64,000 nucleotides of DNA from Paralichthys olivaceus. Lineage: Eukaryota > Chordata > Actinopteri > Pleuronectiformes > Paralichthyidae. The stretch covers positions 12,699,501-12,763,500 of the forward strand of contig NC_091107.1 of the NCBI RefSeq assembly GCF_024713975.1. The letters run 5' to 3'. Positions 50,801-64,000 of this stretch are shown in pieces. Under the pieces are notes generated by a model. It did no database searches. It saw nothing but the letters and a program-made list of their open reading frames with translations, and was not told the origin of the DNA. The position numbers and the translations under genes are program-made. The stretch's first letter is position 1. Each line of letters opens with the position of its first letter.

Positions 50801-52113
50801 GTGAATGTGACTTGTAGTGTAATGCACTTTGATTGGTCGCTGCAACTATAAAAGCACCATATAATCACGGTCCATTTACACTTTATTATTTTTGGGGGCA
50901 TTTTATTTATGCATTCATGCAAAAATGTATGTATGCAAGTATGCAAAACTAAAGCCTGCAGGGATGAAGCAACATTATGGTTAGTATGTCCTCCCCCAAA
51001 ATAATTAAATCTATCTACCTATGATCAGGGAGCTTCGTAGTGATTTTTTTGTCTGCTTGATTCTGTTTTAAACCCAGTGACTTTTATTATTAGTGTATTA
51101 TTCATTTTTGTGTGAGCTGCTGGATTTCACTAAAGGGATGAAAAAAGCATCTTCTATCTATCTATCTGTCTGCATATATATCTGTCTGTATATCTATCTA
51201 TCTGTATATCTATCTATCTATCTGTCTATCTATCTATCTGTATATCTATCTATCTGTATATCTATCTATCTGTATATCTATCTATCTATCTGCCTGTCTA
51301 TCTATCTATCTATCTATCTATCTGTGATCAGGTGCTTCTTAGTGATTTGTTTGTCTGCTCTTCATTCTGTTTTTAACCCAGTGATTTTTCATTATTGGTG
51401 TTTTTTCATTTTTGTGTGAGTCACTTGATTCAGTGACTCTCATTGTTGGTATTATTAATGTATTTGTCAGCCACTATCTATCTACCTGTCTCTAAACACT
51501 GCCATACAGCATGTGACTCCTGACAGGTTTATTCATGTTCAAACCACCTATGACTACCTCATAGGCATGCAAAACAGAAGGTTTTGCACAAGACAAAGAA
51601 CTACTGATCTGGGAACAGTACCAGTTCTGGTGTCCGCTCTTCATGACAGATGTGGCCAAACACAGCTTCTCCCTCACTGACCATGGCTCCGTTGGTCCGA
51701 TGACATGCGGCTTGTGTTCTGCAGATGTGGAAAAAAAATGGACACAACAACGACACACACTTTGAATACAGGGGGTTTCACGAAGCCTGTGCATCACGCG
51801 TGTTGAATAACTCGCCAGCTAATCCTGGGCATCTACGGGATTGTTAATCTCTGAACTCTGGCACCTACAGCTGCCCTCCACCATGCCAGCTCTCCTCATT
51901 GTCTTCGGCACACGGGGAGCGTGGTGGAGAACCGCTAACACGAGTGTAAACAGAGGTGTCAACTCGTCCTGACAGCCATTGATCGCCGCCTGCTCCCCTG
52001 CAGGAGAACCAGGAGGCGGCCGCGCAGGAAGTTTAGCGGCGTTCCCGGCCGACGCTAACGGATAGCATGCACCCGACACCCGCCGCACACTCACTTCCAA
52101 CCCCGTTTGCCAT
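41883..52113 (-). CDS. brd8: Bromodomain-containing protein 8, complete, 19 coding exons
   Basis: Acetyl-lysine-reading subunit of the TIP60/NuA4 histone acetyltransferase complex in the nucleus. Exons in transcript order: 52095-52113, 51622-51718, 50222-50291, 50050-50099, 49793-49915, 49612-49692, 49422-49486, 48202-48338, 47702-47893, 46575-46665, 46067-46216, 45720-45826, 45072-45555, 44562-44817, 44302-44394, 44115-44183, 43333-43615, 42115-42159, 41883-41942: 823 codons in frame. The N-terminus (MANGVGKHK, then EPWSVREKLCLATSVMKSG) carries the Myb-like region, followed by a charged coiled coil (RRLTTDRIAELKKLIKETQE). Other conserved blocks are ATPPPSPLLSELLKKG, LSRLLEAGPTQ and KTVGDIIAIIEDK. 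One bromodomain lies near residues 652-760 (KIWKKAIMLVWRAA, then MFQNAVMYNS with the acetyl-lysine Asn). It ends TRGRRCAIEADLKMKK, as in the human short isoform. The start of the fourteenth exon is uncertain (see findings). Confidence 0.92.
43697..43938. mobile_element. MITE-like element with about 20-bp terminal inverted repeats
   Basis: The left end aagctgttttcagacatta and the right end catgtctgaaagcagctt are inverted complements with a few mismatches. The element is about 240 bp, noncoding, inside a brd8 intron. Its right-end word recurs at 11211-11231 and 53321-53340. No clear target-site duplication was read. Confidence 0.65.
46961..46984. repeat. (AT)n microsatellite
   Basis: About 12 AT units in a brd8 intron, followed closely by a TAA-rich patch and the repeat listed next. 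Confidence 0.93.
47045..47465. repeat. (TAA)n plus teleost interspersed repeat
   Basis: A taa run (about 47070-47088) leads into agtttatttgtcgagcacct, ttcatacaagaaatgcagct, taagtgctttacatacaata and, further on, tgttccacaactttggaccg and cagctgcaggagttg. I recall this order from a widespread fish repeat. The simple-sequence end suggests retrotransposition. It lies in a brd8 intron. Confidence 0.55.
48654..48694. repeat. Perfect 18-bp inverted repeat with a 5-base loop
   Basis: Arms cgaccagtcatttcattc (48654-48671) and gaatgaaatgactggtcg (48677-48694) are exact reverse complements separated by ggact. It is intronic in brd8. It could be a recent small inverted duplication or a hairpin-forming element. 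Confidence 0.9.
48942..49327. mobile_element. MITE-like element, about 385 bp, in a brd8 intron
   Basis: The left end region tttaaatattaagtgtgtag followed by aatttag and the right end region cctaaatcttacaaactgga followed by cctttaaa are imperfect inverted complements. Internal words include gacatctagtggtgaagttt, tcatgttgcagctgaagacc and cgtagagaggacccgctcc. I recall this as a common percomorph dispersed element. Noncoding. Confidence 0.65.
50380..50600 (+). repeat. Palindromic dispersed repeat family, copy 7
   Basis: Shared words are attacctccactgaggctg, tttatgcaaaaactactgga, cagattttt and gcagaggtagatctttggtg. It is intronic in brd8, immediately left of a SINE. Confidence 0.55.
50654..50882 (+). 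mobile_element. tRNA-headed SINE
   Basis: The head has an A-box-like tggctcaggagg and a B-box-like ggttcgatcctc about 45 bases apart, as in a tRNA-derived internal promoter. The body includes ggggcaagacactgaagac, ctgtcagtgtgtgaatgtga and cactttgattggtcg, ending near cggtccatttac. The order matches a very common fish SINE that I recall without a certain name. It is intronic in brd8, opposite to the gene. Confidence 0.75.
51153..51322. repeat. (ATCT)n microsatellite
   Basis: About 170 bases of atct units interrupted by tgtctg and tgtata variants, in the second brd8 intron. Confidence 0.95.
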
Positions 52114-52480
52114 CTTCCTGTCATCCCGACATGATGCCATTCATCTCGGTGCAGACGCAGACCAGCAGATAACGACGGTCCGGCATGAAAACGTGGACAT
52201 CGGTGAATGTCACGTTGAGGGAAGTGGAGGCTTTTTTTCTTTCTCTCCACGCAGAAGCACCGCTGTGCGTTAAAGTCCCACTCGTTCTGCGTGTCTTAAA
52301 CTGGAGGATGGAGCAGCTAGCTTAAATGCTACACGGGGATTTCTTTGTTGACAGTCGGAGGAATCTCGCGTTAACCTCGACAGTCGAGAAATAACTGAGT
52401 TTAATGTCGAGATCACTGAAGCGATCCGCTGTTCGAACACGCCCACCACCACAGCGAAGATGGTACAACCCGGAGGGGCC
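52114..52480 (-). promoter_or_regulatory. brd8: Presumed promoter and 5' UTR of brd8
   Basis: Upstream (rightward) of the brd8 ATG the sequence is CpG-enriched (tcccgacatg, acgacggtccggc, cacgcagaagcaccgctgtgcg, gaggaatctcgcg) compared with the AT-rich DNA beyond 52500. This is consistent with a CpG-type housekeeping promoter. No divergent gene was seen on the plus strand, and no precise start site can be assigned. Confidence 0.45.
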
Positions 52481-52499
52481 TGGGACATAATCTTAACCT

Positions 52500-55400
52500 C
52501 ATCCACTGAGTTTGTTCAGCAGTCAATATGATTATTTCAATTCATGATAATAATAATAATACACGTGGAAACATTAAAGCAACAGATCAATTTTTTTTTT
52601 TTTTTACCATAAAGGATAAAAAGTATGGAGGCTACATGATGCCTGGACCGGAGAAACTTGACCACACTTGTTTACCAGGCAACTAAAGTAATAATCATCA
52701 TTATATCACATGCACATAAATTATGAATTATTATTATTATTCATTATAAATTATTATCTTATACAACAGGTATTAGAAATTCATTTATACTGCCAAACTA
52801 AAATGTATTCAATGCACATCTTTATTAACATGTCATAAGTCATTCACATCCCAGATGACAAGGTGACATTGATTCAATGTTGAAATTCCATCACAATCAT
52901 CATTTCTGAAAATATCGTTTTTGCAATTTGCAATTCTGTATTTGCATGAATTTTTGACTTTTTTCAGCACGTGTCATCATATTGATGAAGATATTTTCTT
53001 ATTTTGCATGTGTTTTTTCTATTTACATGTGTTTTCTTAATTTGCAGTGTGTTGAGCTCTCTCAGCCACCATTTCCATAAAATTTGGTCAGCGCATTCAT
53101 GCTCTTCAGAAAAGGAGCCCTGTCGACCCTTTCTCGAACCAATACACCAGAAAAAAATTTAAACAAATGCTTCTGCATCCTTCATGTGTATGGCACTTCT
53201 TTTTCTTCCTGAGATGTTTGTATTCCTCCTTTTCATGTGTTTATAATATCATCAACTATCATCTGCTAAATTGTCATGAGGGCTCACTCCAGACAATGTC
53301 AGGACAATGTCCAGGCTGCGGTGCATGTCTGAAAGCAGCTGTTGTGAAATTACAGGTCACCCAGGTTGCACAGATCACAAAACGATGGTAGAAATATTTC
53401 CAGTGAGAATGCTGCTCATGTGACACCTCGAGCAGCAGGTGTTACAGACAGGAAAAACAGGTTTACAAGCAGTTTGACAAAAACAAGCCAGACATTTACG
53501 AGAACAAGGGGCTCTGAGACAGTTTGACTTGAATGGGATGGGTTTAGTTTTAAACTGTGTGGAATGCGGAACTTTTCTTTCCTCATTCCTCGGTGACAGT
53601 AATTGCAATGCGAAATGTCCACAGTTCTAAGACTGTAGGATATTTTTTGGCAGAGGTAGAGCATTAAATAGGAAAGTAAATAAAGAGACAGGAGACAATA
53701 AGAGCTAGGCCACACCTCGATACACCATCTTTAAAATATATACTTTGATTGTTGATCTTGCAGCAGTTGAAAGTTGTCTTACCCATGTTTGTCAACTGAT
53801 GCAGCCTTCTTAAGGCTAGTGTTGATATGTGATCCTATGATGCAGCATCTAAAAGACATGAACAGAAAAGGAGTGATATGCTGTTGGCAGGTTGTGTTTA
53901 AAGGTTTAGAGTTGTATAAAATGTCACTGGCATTGGTCCTTATCACCAGCATCTTCTCGACATGTGTGGCTCTTCTTTTCATCCTAAAATATTTGCATTT
54001 AGCTTTTGTCCACTTGCTTTCAATTTTCACAGCTAATTCTGACATTTTCTGGACATTCTCCTCAGGGACTGACAGGAAAAGTTCCAGAAAATGTCTGGAG
54101 CAACTGATTCAGACATTTGTGGCCTCACATCCAGCCCCTTCGAAATATTTCAGGAAAGTATCCTGATTTCAGTCTGAAAGTAGCTGTAGAAGGACAACAG
54201 AATCTGTGCGAGCTACAAGTACGCAGAGCTTCTGTATTTTTGGGCCCTCTGTGACAGGTTGGTTCAGTAAAGCAGCAACTCTTTCCACTCGTATCAGTTT
54301 CTTTCACAGGGAGAGACCAGTAACTACAGGGAAACAAATGTTAATGAGGCACTTGACATTTAACTCCATAACGCTGCCACTTTGCCCCCTGCTGCTGTGT
54401 GAAATAACTATCAGCCCTGCAGGAAAGACTGGCAGCCTTGTGCATGGGATAAATAATTCTGTTGTTTGCAGAAACTGTAACCCCTGACAAAAACTCAGTC
54501 GCTTACCTTGTAAACTCCTTGTGTCCTTGTGTACGTGTTGTAGGAAGGATTCTCAAAGTATTTGTCGTTTGAGGTTGATAAAACTCATTGTTTATATTGC
54601 ACACACCCATTAAAAGACTCTGTCATGTTACCTGAGAATTGTGGATCATTGCATGCTATTTTGGTTAATTATGCACAAAATACTCAATCTAACATTGTTT
54701 GAGAATCAACCACAGGTGTTTCTGCTGTTTTAGTACAAGCATTTTAATTACACTTAATTGGGTTCTAACATTCAGATGTGGAGCAGAATAAACACAGTCA
54801 TAAGATTTTATTAAATGCAGCTAATGCATTATTTTATCCTCTTAAAATGAAATTAGTCCTTTTGTCTAAGGCTTGTTTCCAAACAGTAGTCATGAAGAAC
54901 AACCTCCCTTATTCTCTTGAGAGCTTCTTCTTAATAGTCTGCTGCCTTTCTAAGTAGTTATAGCTGCCAGGGGGGAAAAAATCAATGCTGTACATTTATT
55001 TTGCTCCTTTAAGAGAAATATACGTTTAACATGTAATCTTCGATCACAAGCTCTTCTATAATCTCAGGTAAGCGAGTGATGGAGGCTCAAGAGATGAAGG
55101 TCACACCACATGTTGCCTTTAACTGCCACACTGAGCCCATCCTGGGGGCAGAACCACAGCTAATTATTTGAAGGAGGGAACCTCCTGAAGCCTCACTCCT
55201 CATCTCTGCCATTAATCTCTTCTCATTTGTTACTGTAAGTTAGTGTGCAGGAGCCTATTTGGAGACGTGCTGACTTTTCTTTCCAGGAGCCCAAACTGTT
55301 GCCGTCCGTCTTGTGGTAAGTGATATTGTGAATTTGATCGGTTAAGATAAATCTTGGGAAACTGTAAAAGTTCTTTGTGCAGATCCATGGAAACCACTTA

Positions 55401-56300
55401 AATCAGATAATGCCCATCTGCATGAGTGATGATAGTGGCAGTATATTTCATAGGTATGAACTCTTGTATTTTTATTGATAGAACTAAATGATAAAAAATG
55501 TGCATCTTTGGTTATTGATGAATGATGCTGTTCATTCACTGCTCTCTACGTGGATTAAGGAGTCATCTCAGTCTTCTCCAGCATCTACAACAATATAACT
55601 GTGGGGAAATAAAGCAATAATAGCAGCTCTACTTCTGCAATTTATGACAAACATACTGTGCAAGAGCCACAAGTCAATGTTAAATGTATTTACATTCTCA
55701 GCAAGCGGATAACCCCCCATGGGGCGGGCTGTGCTGCCTCCCCTCCCCTGCCGAACTCCTTTGAGACCCTCCCTGTGCCACTTGCAGCTGAGACCCAGGG
55801 AGCAGAATTAACAAGCAAATTGAAACAGACTCTATAGAACAGCACTCAGTAAAGCACATACCTCCAGCCAGAGCCAAAAGTTCCCTTTAATTCAATCAAA
55901 CTGAACTAAATTGCACAGGCTCATTGATCCCAGTTCCATAAATCCATCAATTACTCCCTGGGAAATTGGTGAAAATGTAAAAAAAATTTAATTTTAAAGA
56001 AAGTAAAAGACTAAAGAATTATTTGCGGAAACAGGGAAAAAAGTATGTGCTTGATCTTTTTATCCCGAAGAAAGTCAAAGAAATCCTGTATCTGCCCATT
56101 TGTCTGGCCCAAATTTGAATGTTTTTTTTCTTGGCCCATACCACGTCTTTCTATCACGTTTTAGTAAAATAGGTAACAAACACACAATCGGCAATGAAAA
56201 CATAACCTCCGTGACAGAGATACCTTCAGTACTGTGACACACACTGTGTAATCTTGTTTGTATTTTTTCTTATCTGATAACTTAACGTTTGACATTTTGC
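52500..56300. other. Intergenic region between brd8 and gng8
   Basis: No coding exon was recognised. The left part is AT-rich with ATT/ATAAT patches. A motif shared with two other sites lies at 53321-53340 (gtgcatgtctgaaagcagct). A possible noncoding first exon of gng8 may sit near 55288-55315: it follows ctttccag and ends before gtaagtg. A copy of the abundant palindromic repeat family occupies about 55845-56205. Confidence 0.5.
55845..56205 (-). repeat. Palindromic dispersed repeat family, copy 8
   Basis: The order is tacctccagccagagccaaa, gttccctttaattcaatcaa, attgatcccagttccataaa, then a cttggcccataccacgtc core and gtaacaaacacacaatcgg. It parallels copies 1 and 6 and lies just upstream of gng8. 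Confidence 0.6.
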
Positions 56301-56335
56301 CGCAGGCTTGGCTGACTCTCGTGGGAAGAGGCAGG

Positions 56336-56894
56336 ATGTCTAACAACATGGCCAAGATTGCAGATGCTCGAAAGACTGTAGAGCAGCTGAAACTGGAGGT
56401 GAACATAGAGAGGATGATGGTGAGTCAGTGAGTGACTGAGGTCCACAGCCATGAAATTATCTAAATATTTAACAGATCACTTCAGATTGATGAATATCTT
56501 GTGTTTTAATATGGAGTAAACTCTCACTCTCATGCATATACTTGTACCTTCTCAAAAGCAGTACATATTTTACAGATCACTTATGTAAGAGCAAACATAC
56601 ACATTCCAACAATACAAGCACAATTGTTGAATTAGCACCTTTAATTTAAAATGTTTCGAGAGTAAAGATGTCAAACTAAGGACAACAGATGTGCTTTAAG
56701 TCAGTTTTTCTATCCTCTCCTCTTTGATACACCTACACATTTTAATACAAACTCTTTCTCTGCAGGTATCCAAAGCAGCAGCTGATCTGATGGCCTACTG
56801 TGAAGCCCACGCCAAAGAGGACCCCCTGGTGACACCAGTGCCTTCCTCTGAGAACCCGTTTAGAGAGAAGAAATTATTCTGTGTAATACTATAA
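56336..56894 (+). CDS. gng8: Guanine nucleotide-binding protein gamma-8 subunit, complete, 2 coding exons
   Basis: Gamma subunit of a heterotrimeric G protein. It forms an obligate coiled-coil dimer with G-beta and is anchored to the membrane by a prenyl group. Coding exons 56336-56419 and 56766-56894 give 70 codons, the usual length. The reading starts [20 protein letters not shown] and continues through [20 protein letters not shown] and [12 protein letters not shown]. It ends in the CaaX box CVIL, whose terminal Leu predicts geranylgeranylation. The N-terminal words match GNG8 (gamma-9 in older naming) better than GNG2, 3 or 4. The first coding exon has an acceptor at 56305 and 30 bases of 5' UTR, so an upstream noncoding exon must exist. 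AATAAA at 57058-57063 is the likely poly(A) signal. Confidence 0.93.
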
Positions 56895-58204
56895 CCCTCG
56901 TATTCACAAGACAAACAAAACTAATAATGAAGGTTCCTTTCAATGAATTCAGTGTCAAATTTAATGATGAAAAGAAAAAAAAAATTTGATTTAAAAACTA
57001 ACAGTTTTGTATTTAAAGTCGTTCTTTGGTGACTGACTTTACTGACTTTATGATGACAATAAAATGGGAGCAAAGTTCATTCCCACACAGGCATGTGCTG
57101 CTGCCTCTCCTTGTGCACACAGATTAGATATTAACCAGGTTTTCACCAAATAGTTTCTAAACGTAATCTAAAATTAAACAATTCACGATAGTAATAAATA
57201 AATATTTGGTCATATCTCGGTATTAATGTTTTATATTATCTCGTTTTCAGATATCACAATCAGTAGGCAAAATAAATTACAGATGTGTTGTTTACATAAG
57301 CAATACATATACTTTCCACGTTTCCATGTTTTAATTTGTCCCTGAATAAACAACATTGTTTTTCTCCCTGGATGCCGTTACCAAGCATGGACGTCCCCTT
57401 GGTTTCAGAAACCAATGTAAATTATGGGTGGGGCCATCTTGTGATGTCAATACAGGTTTGAGGTGCGGGAAACAGGTGTGCATGGTTCACACTGTGACAG
57501 CTGCACACACTCACGGATTTCACCTGATCTCCAGAGCATTTGGGAGTTTGATTAGGTACGTACCTTTTTTTTAACTACACTGTAACTGAGGGAACGAAGG
57601 ATCGGTTCACATGTAGTATCTGTGGAGAGGATATTGTAAAGATTGTGGTTCAAATGTGGAAATTACATTTGTGGAAGGTCAGTCTTTTTTACTGGGTATT
57701 TAGTATCAGTTGATTTGCCTACATGTAGATGCAGTGTGTGATATAAAGGTACTGACATCAACAGGGGTAGTCAAGAAAAACTTGTTTGACCAAGCGGGCA
57801 GATTCTAAAATACACCTGAGACTCTCACCCACTGTCACTGAAGGCGAGAGGAGGAAGTTAACTCTTCCTCTTGTTGGTCAGATTCGCAACTCAATCAGCC
57901 ACAAACCGGAACAGAAATAAAACCTCAAACTTAAGTTACTATACTACGTCCATGTATCCATGTATATAAATGTCTCAGTGTCATATTGCATAACTTTCAA
58001 TTTTTGAATCACTAACACTTGAATGACTGAAACCAGCGTTTCTACATCTGAGATAAAACAGCATGCTTTAGTGCAGTCTTGGCACTTGACGCTTTATTCC
58101 CATAGGAGCTCATTAAAAAATGTAGGGCTGCAATTATAAGATATTCAATATATATGAAATACAAGGAGTAAGTTACAAGCCAAACAATTTAATTTGAATA
58201 GAAA

Positions 58205-58255
58205 AGTAAAATAAGATAATCCTTTACTAGTCCCACGATGGGGAAATTTGCACAT
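58205..58255. repeat. Short fish interspersed repeat fragment
   Basis: aagataatcctttactagtc followed by ccacgatggggaaatttgca. I recall this core from many teleost loci. Element class unknown. Confidence 0.45.
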
Positions 58256-58989
58256 GGTTTTTAATATTTTCTGCTTCGGGCTGTATTTATAAGTGATGAT
58301 TCATTGATCAGGGAAGTTCTACTGCTCCAATCATAAGTAATATTAATATCTCCACACAAGTTTCTTTATTCAAATACTTAAGGTTAAAAAACAAAGCTAA
58401 GTGTAAATTACTGGTATAATTTGAATGAAACTTCAGTTGGGACCCCACCCCTGAGTGTGCTCTGATAAGGTCCACTTTCACTGTGTTGGTTTTGAAACTG
58501 AAGTAAATCCTATTTGTAGTTGTGCAGAGTGACAGTTCCTTTTTCACCAACTATCTTTGAGATGTTCTAACAACTGTGAGCAGAGAGGACAGACACGTTT
58601 ATTTCATGACCATTGATGCACACTGACTTTGCTAATGATTATTAGCCAGTCTGCTCAGTCTGTTTGGACACAAGGGACGTGATGGTCACAGGCTCTGACT
58701 CTCAGTTTTGCAAGACAAATGAGCTGCTATCATCTGAATGCGAGGGCCCACTTACCTCACTGAACTGAACTTGAAGTGATATTTTCATCTGGCAACATAA
58801 CTATTTAAGTTTATACATTTGACAAAAGTACAGAATACTCATCCTGAACAAGTTGTGTGATATAATGGGATCATACCTGGTACATATAGGTAATACATTC
58901 AAGCAATTTACAGACATCTCATGAATACCTCAGCGATCTATACCCACTTTTTTATGTCAAAATGTCTGCTGTCAATGAATCACCCACTC

Positions 58990-59590
58990 ATTCACTGGAC
59001 CCTACTTTATTATAGAATAGAATGTCTTCATTGCACGGCTGTATAACAAACTTTTGCAAAAAACAGAGATGGATATAAATGAAAACCACCAATTTATGTG
59101 AGGAAGTGTGTAGTTCTGTGAACAGTATGTTGCCCTAAGTCCACTAGACCAAATGTTTGTGGCTCGTCATAGGCAGCAGGCTCTGTAAATGTCCTGGAGT
59201 GAAGGTAGCTGGTTGTGTCTGTGCTGATTTGATGACTCTCTGGAGCACTCTTGTCAGCCACAGAACAGCTGGCATACCAGGATGCTGAAGGTGAGTATGC
59301 TCTCCACAGTGCAGTGATAGAAGGACACGAGCAGTTCTTTGGACAGTTTGGCTCTCCTCAGTGTCCATAGAAAGTAGAGTTTTTTTTGTTTTATGCCTTC
59401 TTCACCAGAGATAGTGTTATCTGTTCACGTGAGGACCTGGGAGATATGTGTGCCCAGGACTTTGAAGCTAGTCACTCTCACTGTGTCTCCACTGACGTGT
59501 AGGGGAGCAGGTTCCTCTTTCTTTTCCTGAAACTGATGATCAGCTCCTTTGTTTTGGAGGAGCTGACAGTGTGCAGACTTCATTAGCATC
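58990..59590 (-). mobile_element. Degraded LINE reverse-transcriptase 3' end
   Basis: On the minus strand the conceptual reading resembles the C-terminal part of fish L2/CR1-type non-LTR reverse transcriptases: VTSFKVLGTHIS, then KKLYFLWTLRRAK, then a block like SFYHCTVESIL, an ALQRVIK-like word and LPSLQDIY. In-frame stops and frame changes interrupt it, so it is a dead 5'-truncated copy. Clade assignment is tentative. Confidence 0.65.
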
Positions 59591-60051
59591 AATACATTAG
59601 GGTGAAAAGCACATTGAAATAAACTTGTTTGCCTCAGTTTGTTCTGTGATGCGTCGCTCTGCTCATATTTACATTTGTATGACAGGTGGTTATTCCCGCT
59701 GCCCTCTCTCCTCTTGTCTCTCCACTGCGAGTGCAATGCATGATGGTATATTTTGCTCGGTTATTGAGCATCTGTTGCCAGCCACTTTGTGATATGTGAG
59801 TGGCACAGCCATTCTATTCCCAGCTGCCATTTGTTTCCCCTTGTCCTTTCTCTTAGCTGTCACTTGACCTCTTGTAATCATTACATGGCTCTAAACACCA
59901 TAAAATAATCAGCCTGCACTTTCACCTCAAAGTTGACTCCTGTCACATTCACGGGAATAAAAGTGTTTGGTCAAAAATAAAACATTGAGATTCTCTCAAA
60001 TGTACGTTATTGATTGCTCTGGTGTATTTCTTATGTTTGCAGGGTGAAACA

Positions 60052-62542
<2,491 letters not shown>

Positions 62543-63069
62543 TGGCTGTGTTTTGGTTCTTTCAATTTTTATTTCCTTTTCTATGTTTATGGTCTGTGTG
62601 TATCTCAAGCTGCTGTTTGCACAGTGTAATTTAGATTTTTTTTGTTTAAATTTTTTTTTTATGAAAAAACAAACAAATCTATCTGTTATTATGGTTTATT
62701 CAACAACTGGTAAGAGAACTAATGATGTATTAACAGTCAAATAAGAAAATATGAGCCCAACTCACTTCACACATATATTGTACTTCATCACACATTTAAT
62801 GAAATGACAAACACAAGGAAGCGAAGATGCATACAATTATAAAGAGAAGTGGAGAATAATAATAATTCAGGAGACGAATAATGACAACTTCAGTCTGAAC
62901 ACAAGCCCATAGCAATTACAGAAAAGAAAGGTTTTTGCCAGCCTTTTTAGAGATTGTCCCAAAAAAAGGCTTATGACATACTGTAACAAGGTTATTAAGT
63001 AGAACAGTCATGTCAAATCACCAAATACAGGCATGTGCGTGATGGACTGGACATACGATTCAGGTAGGA

Positions 63070-64000
63070 TCACTGTTGAGGAGCAGGTGGGGGATCAGGT
63101 GCACATTTGGGTGTCGGTGCTGTTGTGACCACGACAGTGGAAACTGATTTGGGAGAGCCCGTGGCCATGTGCTGCTGGAGCTGCTGTGCCTGAACCGTCT
63201 GGATGCGAACCTAAAGGAAGAAAGATAGTTCACTCCAGGTGGCTCCATGTTTGTTTAAGAAGCCATTTAGCATTTCCTTATAGGTAATAGTCATTATGCC
63301 TTGTAATATATGGCCTTGTATATCCACATTTAAACTAACCTGTGTGGCCTGTCCTTGCTGCTGAAGCTGTTGGAACTGTTGTGCTGTGACAAAGCTGACT
63401 GGTTTGTTTCCTGCAATCAGCTTTGTGCCAGCAGGCATCGTGGTGAGGATGATGTTCCTGCCCAGGCTGCTGAGGCTGCTCAGAGAATTGAAATGAAAAA
63501 AATGTCAGTGTACCAGCCCAACTTAGAAGCTGTAGAGAAATTCTGTCCGGAAAAACAGAGGATGCATAAATTACATGCATTTATGTTAGAGGCTCTGAAA
63601 CTGATTCCCATGAAACGTAGCTGTCATCTTGACAATCAAAGCATTGAATCTCACAGAAAATTCTAATTAAATAAAAGTGGAAATCTCAAAATAACACAAA
63701 CTTAACTTGTAAAATTCTTATTCATTCCATCAGGAGAAGGTCTTAACATGAGTAAATAAAATAAATAACAGAGGACTATGAGACTTACTTTGCGTTCAGG
63801 CTTCCTTTTACAATCGGTGTGGTCACTACGCTCTTGCTCTTCAGTGGTTGGTTCAGGACAGAGATCGGCACAGTGATTCGTGTAGGTAACTTCCCCTATG
63901 GTTAAAGAAAAGGATTGTTCCTGAGTCATGAGGCTTTCAGATGCTGTACTTGAATACTGAGCGTTTATTGGTCAGCTTAAAGCCCGATGATACACAAGCT
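63070..64000 (-). CDS. nfrkb: NFRKB C-terminus, last three exons, truncated by the window edge
   Basis: NFRKB (INO80G) is a metazoan subunit of the INO80 chromatin-remodelling complex. Only the C-terminal coding part is here: exons 63789-63895, 63340-63478 and 63070-63210 on the minus strand; the 5' part lies beyond the right edge. Readings are GKLPTRITVPISVLNQPLKS; then SLGRNIILTTMPAGTKLIAG and PVSFVTAQQFQQLQQQGQAT; then VRIQTVQAQQLQQHMATGSP, ending VVVTTAPTPKCAPDPPPAPQQ before a TGA at 63070-63072. The Gln-rich stretch is normal for this family. It is convergent with tmem45b, about 530 bases apart at the stop codons. Confidence 0.9.

Larger units (their letters stand above)
57064..60042. 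other. Intergenic region between gng8 and tmem45b
   Basis: It holds a fish-type repeat fragment near 58205-58255 and a degraded LINE 3' end on the minus strand near 58990-59590 (both listed). A short GT-ended segment near 57470-57555 (before gtacgtacc) could be a noncoding first exon of tmem45b, because the first coding exon begins at a splice acceptor. That is a guess. No other coding sequence was supported. Confidence 0.5.

Noticed and set aside
52270-52506. Minus-strand 78-codon frame upstream of brd8
   Set aside because: It does not match the BRD8 N-terminus. The frame starting at 52113 (MANGVG, then KHK across the splice) matches the family, so this is 5' UTR or promoter.
57356-57574. 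72-codon plus-strand frame before a GT
   Set aside because: No similarity to a known protein. At most part of it could be a noncoding tmem45b exon; unsupported as coding.

Overview
This is a vertebrate nuclear window, almost certainly from a ray-finned (percomorph-type) teleost. It has AT-rich DNA, small GT-AG exons in long introns, many GT/CA and tetranucleotide microsatellites, and fish-type interspersed repeats (tRNA-headed SINE, palindromic MITEs, LINE 3' ends). I saw no bacterial, viral or CRISPR system. Gene assignments rest on translating exons, matching splice phases and recalling the protein families. No search was run.

Layout, left to right. 1-4.1 kb: intergenic, with a local duplication. 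4.5-29.5 kb (+): a complete 14-exon calcineurin catalytic subunit A gene (ppp3ca-like, 522 codons), with a CAG/CT-rich leader and a 2-3 kb 3' UTR. 33.4-37.9 kb (+): dnajc18, 8 exons, 386 codons. 41.9-52.1 kb (-): brd8, 19 coding exons, about 823 codons, a single-bromodomain form, convergent with dnajc18. 52.5-56.3 kb: intergenic. 56.3-56.9 kb (+): gng8, G-protein gamma, 70 codons. 60.05-62.5 kb (+): tmem45b, 5 coding exons, 280 codons. 63.07-64 kb (-): the last three exons of nfrkb, which runs off the right edge and is convergent with tmem45b.

The genes do not form one pathway. Calcineurin is a Ca2+/calmodulin phosphatase, DNAJC18 an ER-membrane J-protein, BRD8 a TIP60/NuA4 subunit, GNG8 a signalling gamma subunit, TMEM45B a multipass membrane protein and NFRKB an INO80 subunit. 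The tmem45b-nfrkb pair matches the neighbourhood I recall from human 11q24, and dnajc18-brd8 matches genes I recall on human 5q31. The window therefore looks like an ordinary rearranged teleost chromosome segment.

The non-coding fraction is the main reservoir of unexplained structure. One palindromic repeat family is present in at least eight copies. There are several MITE-like elements with visible terminal inverted repeats, a large foldback element inside tmem45b, a perfect 18-bp hairpin in brd8, and a palindrome carrying poly(A) signals on both strands between dnajc18 and brd8. I found no convincing previously undescribed gene system. The best coding-level oddities are an expanded acidic cassette exon in calcineurin and a DNAJB12/14-type N-terminal segment on DNAJC18.
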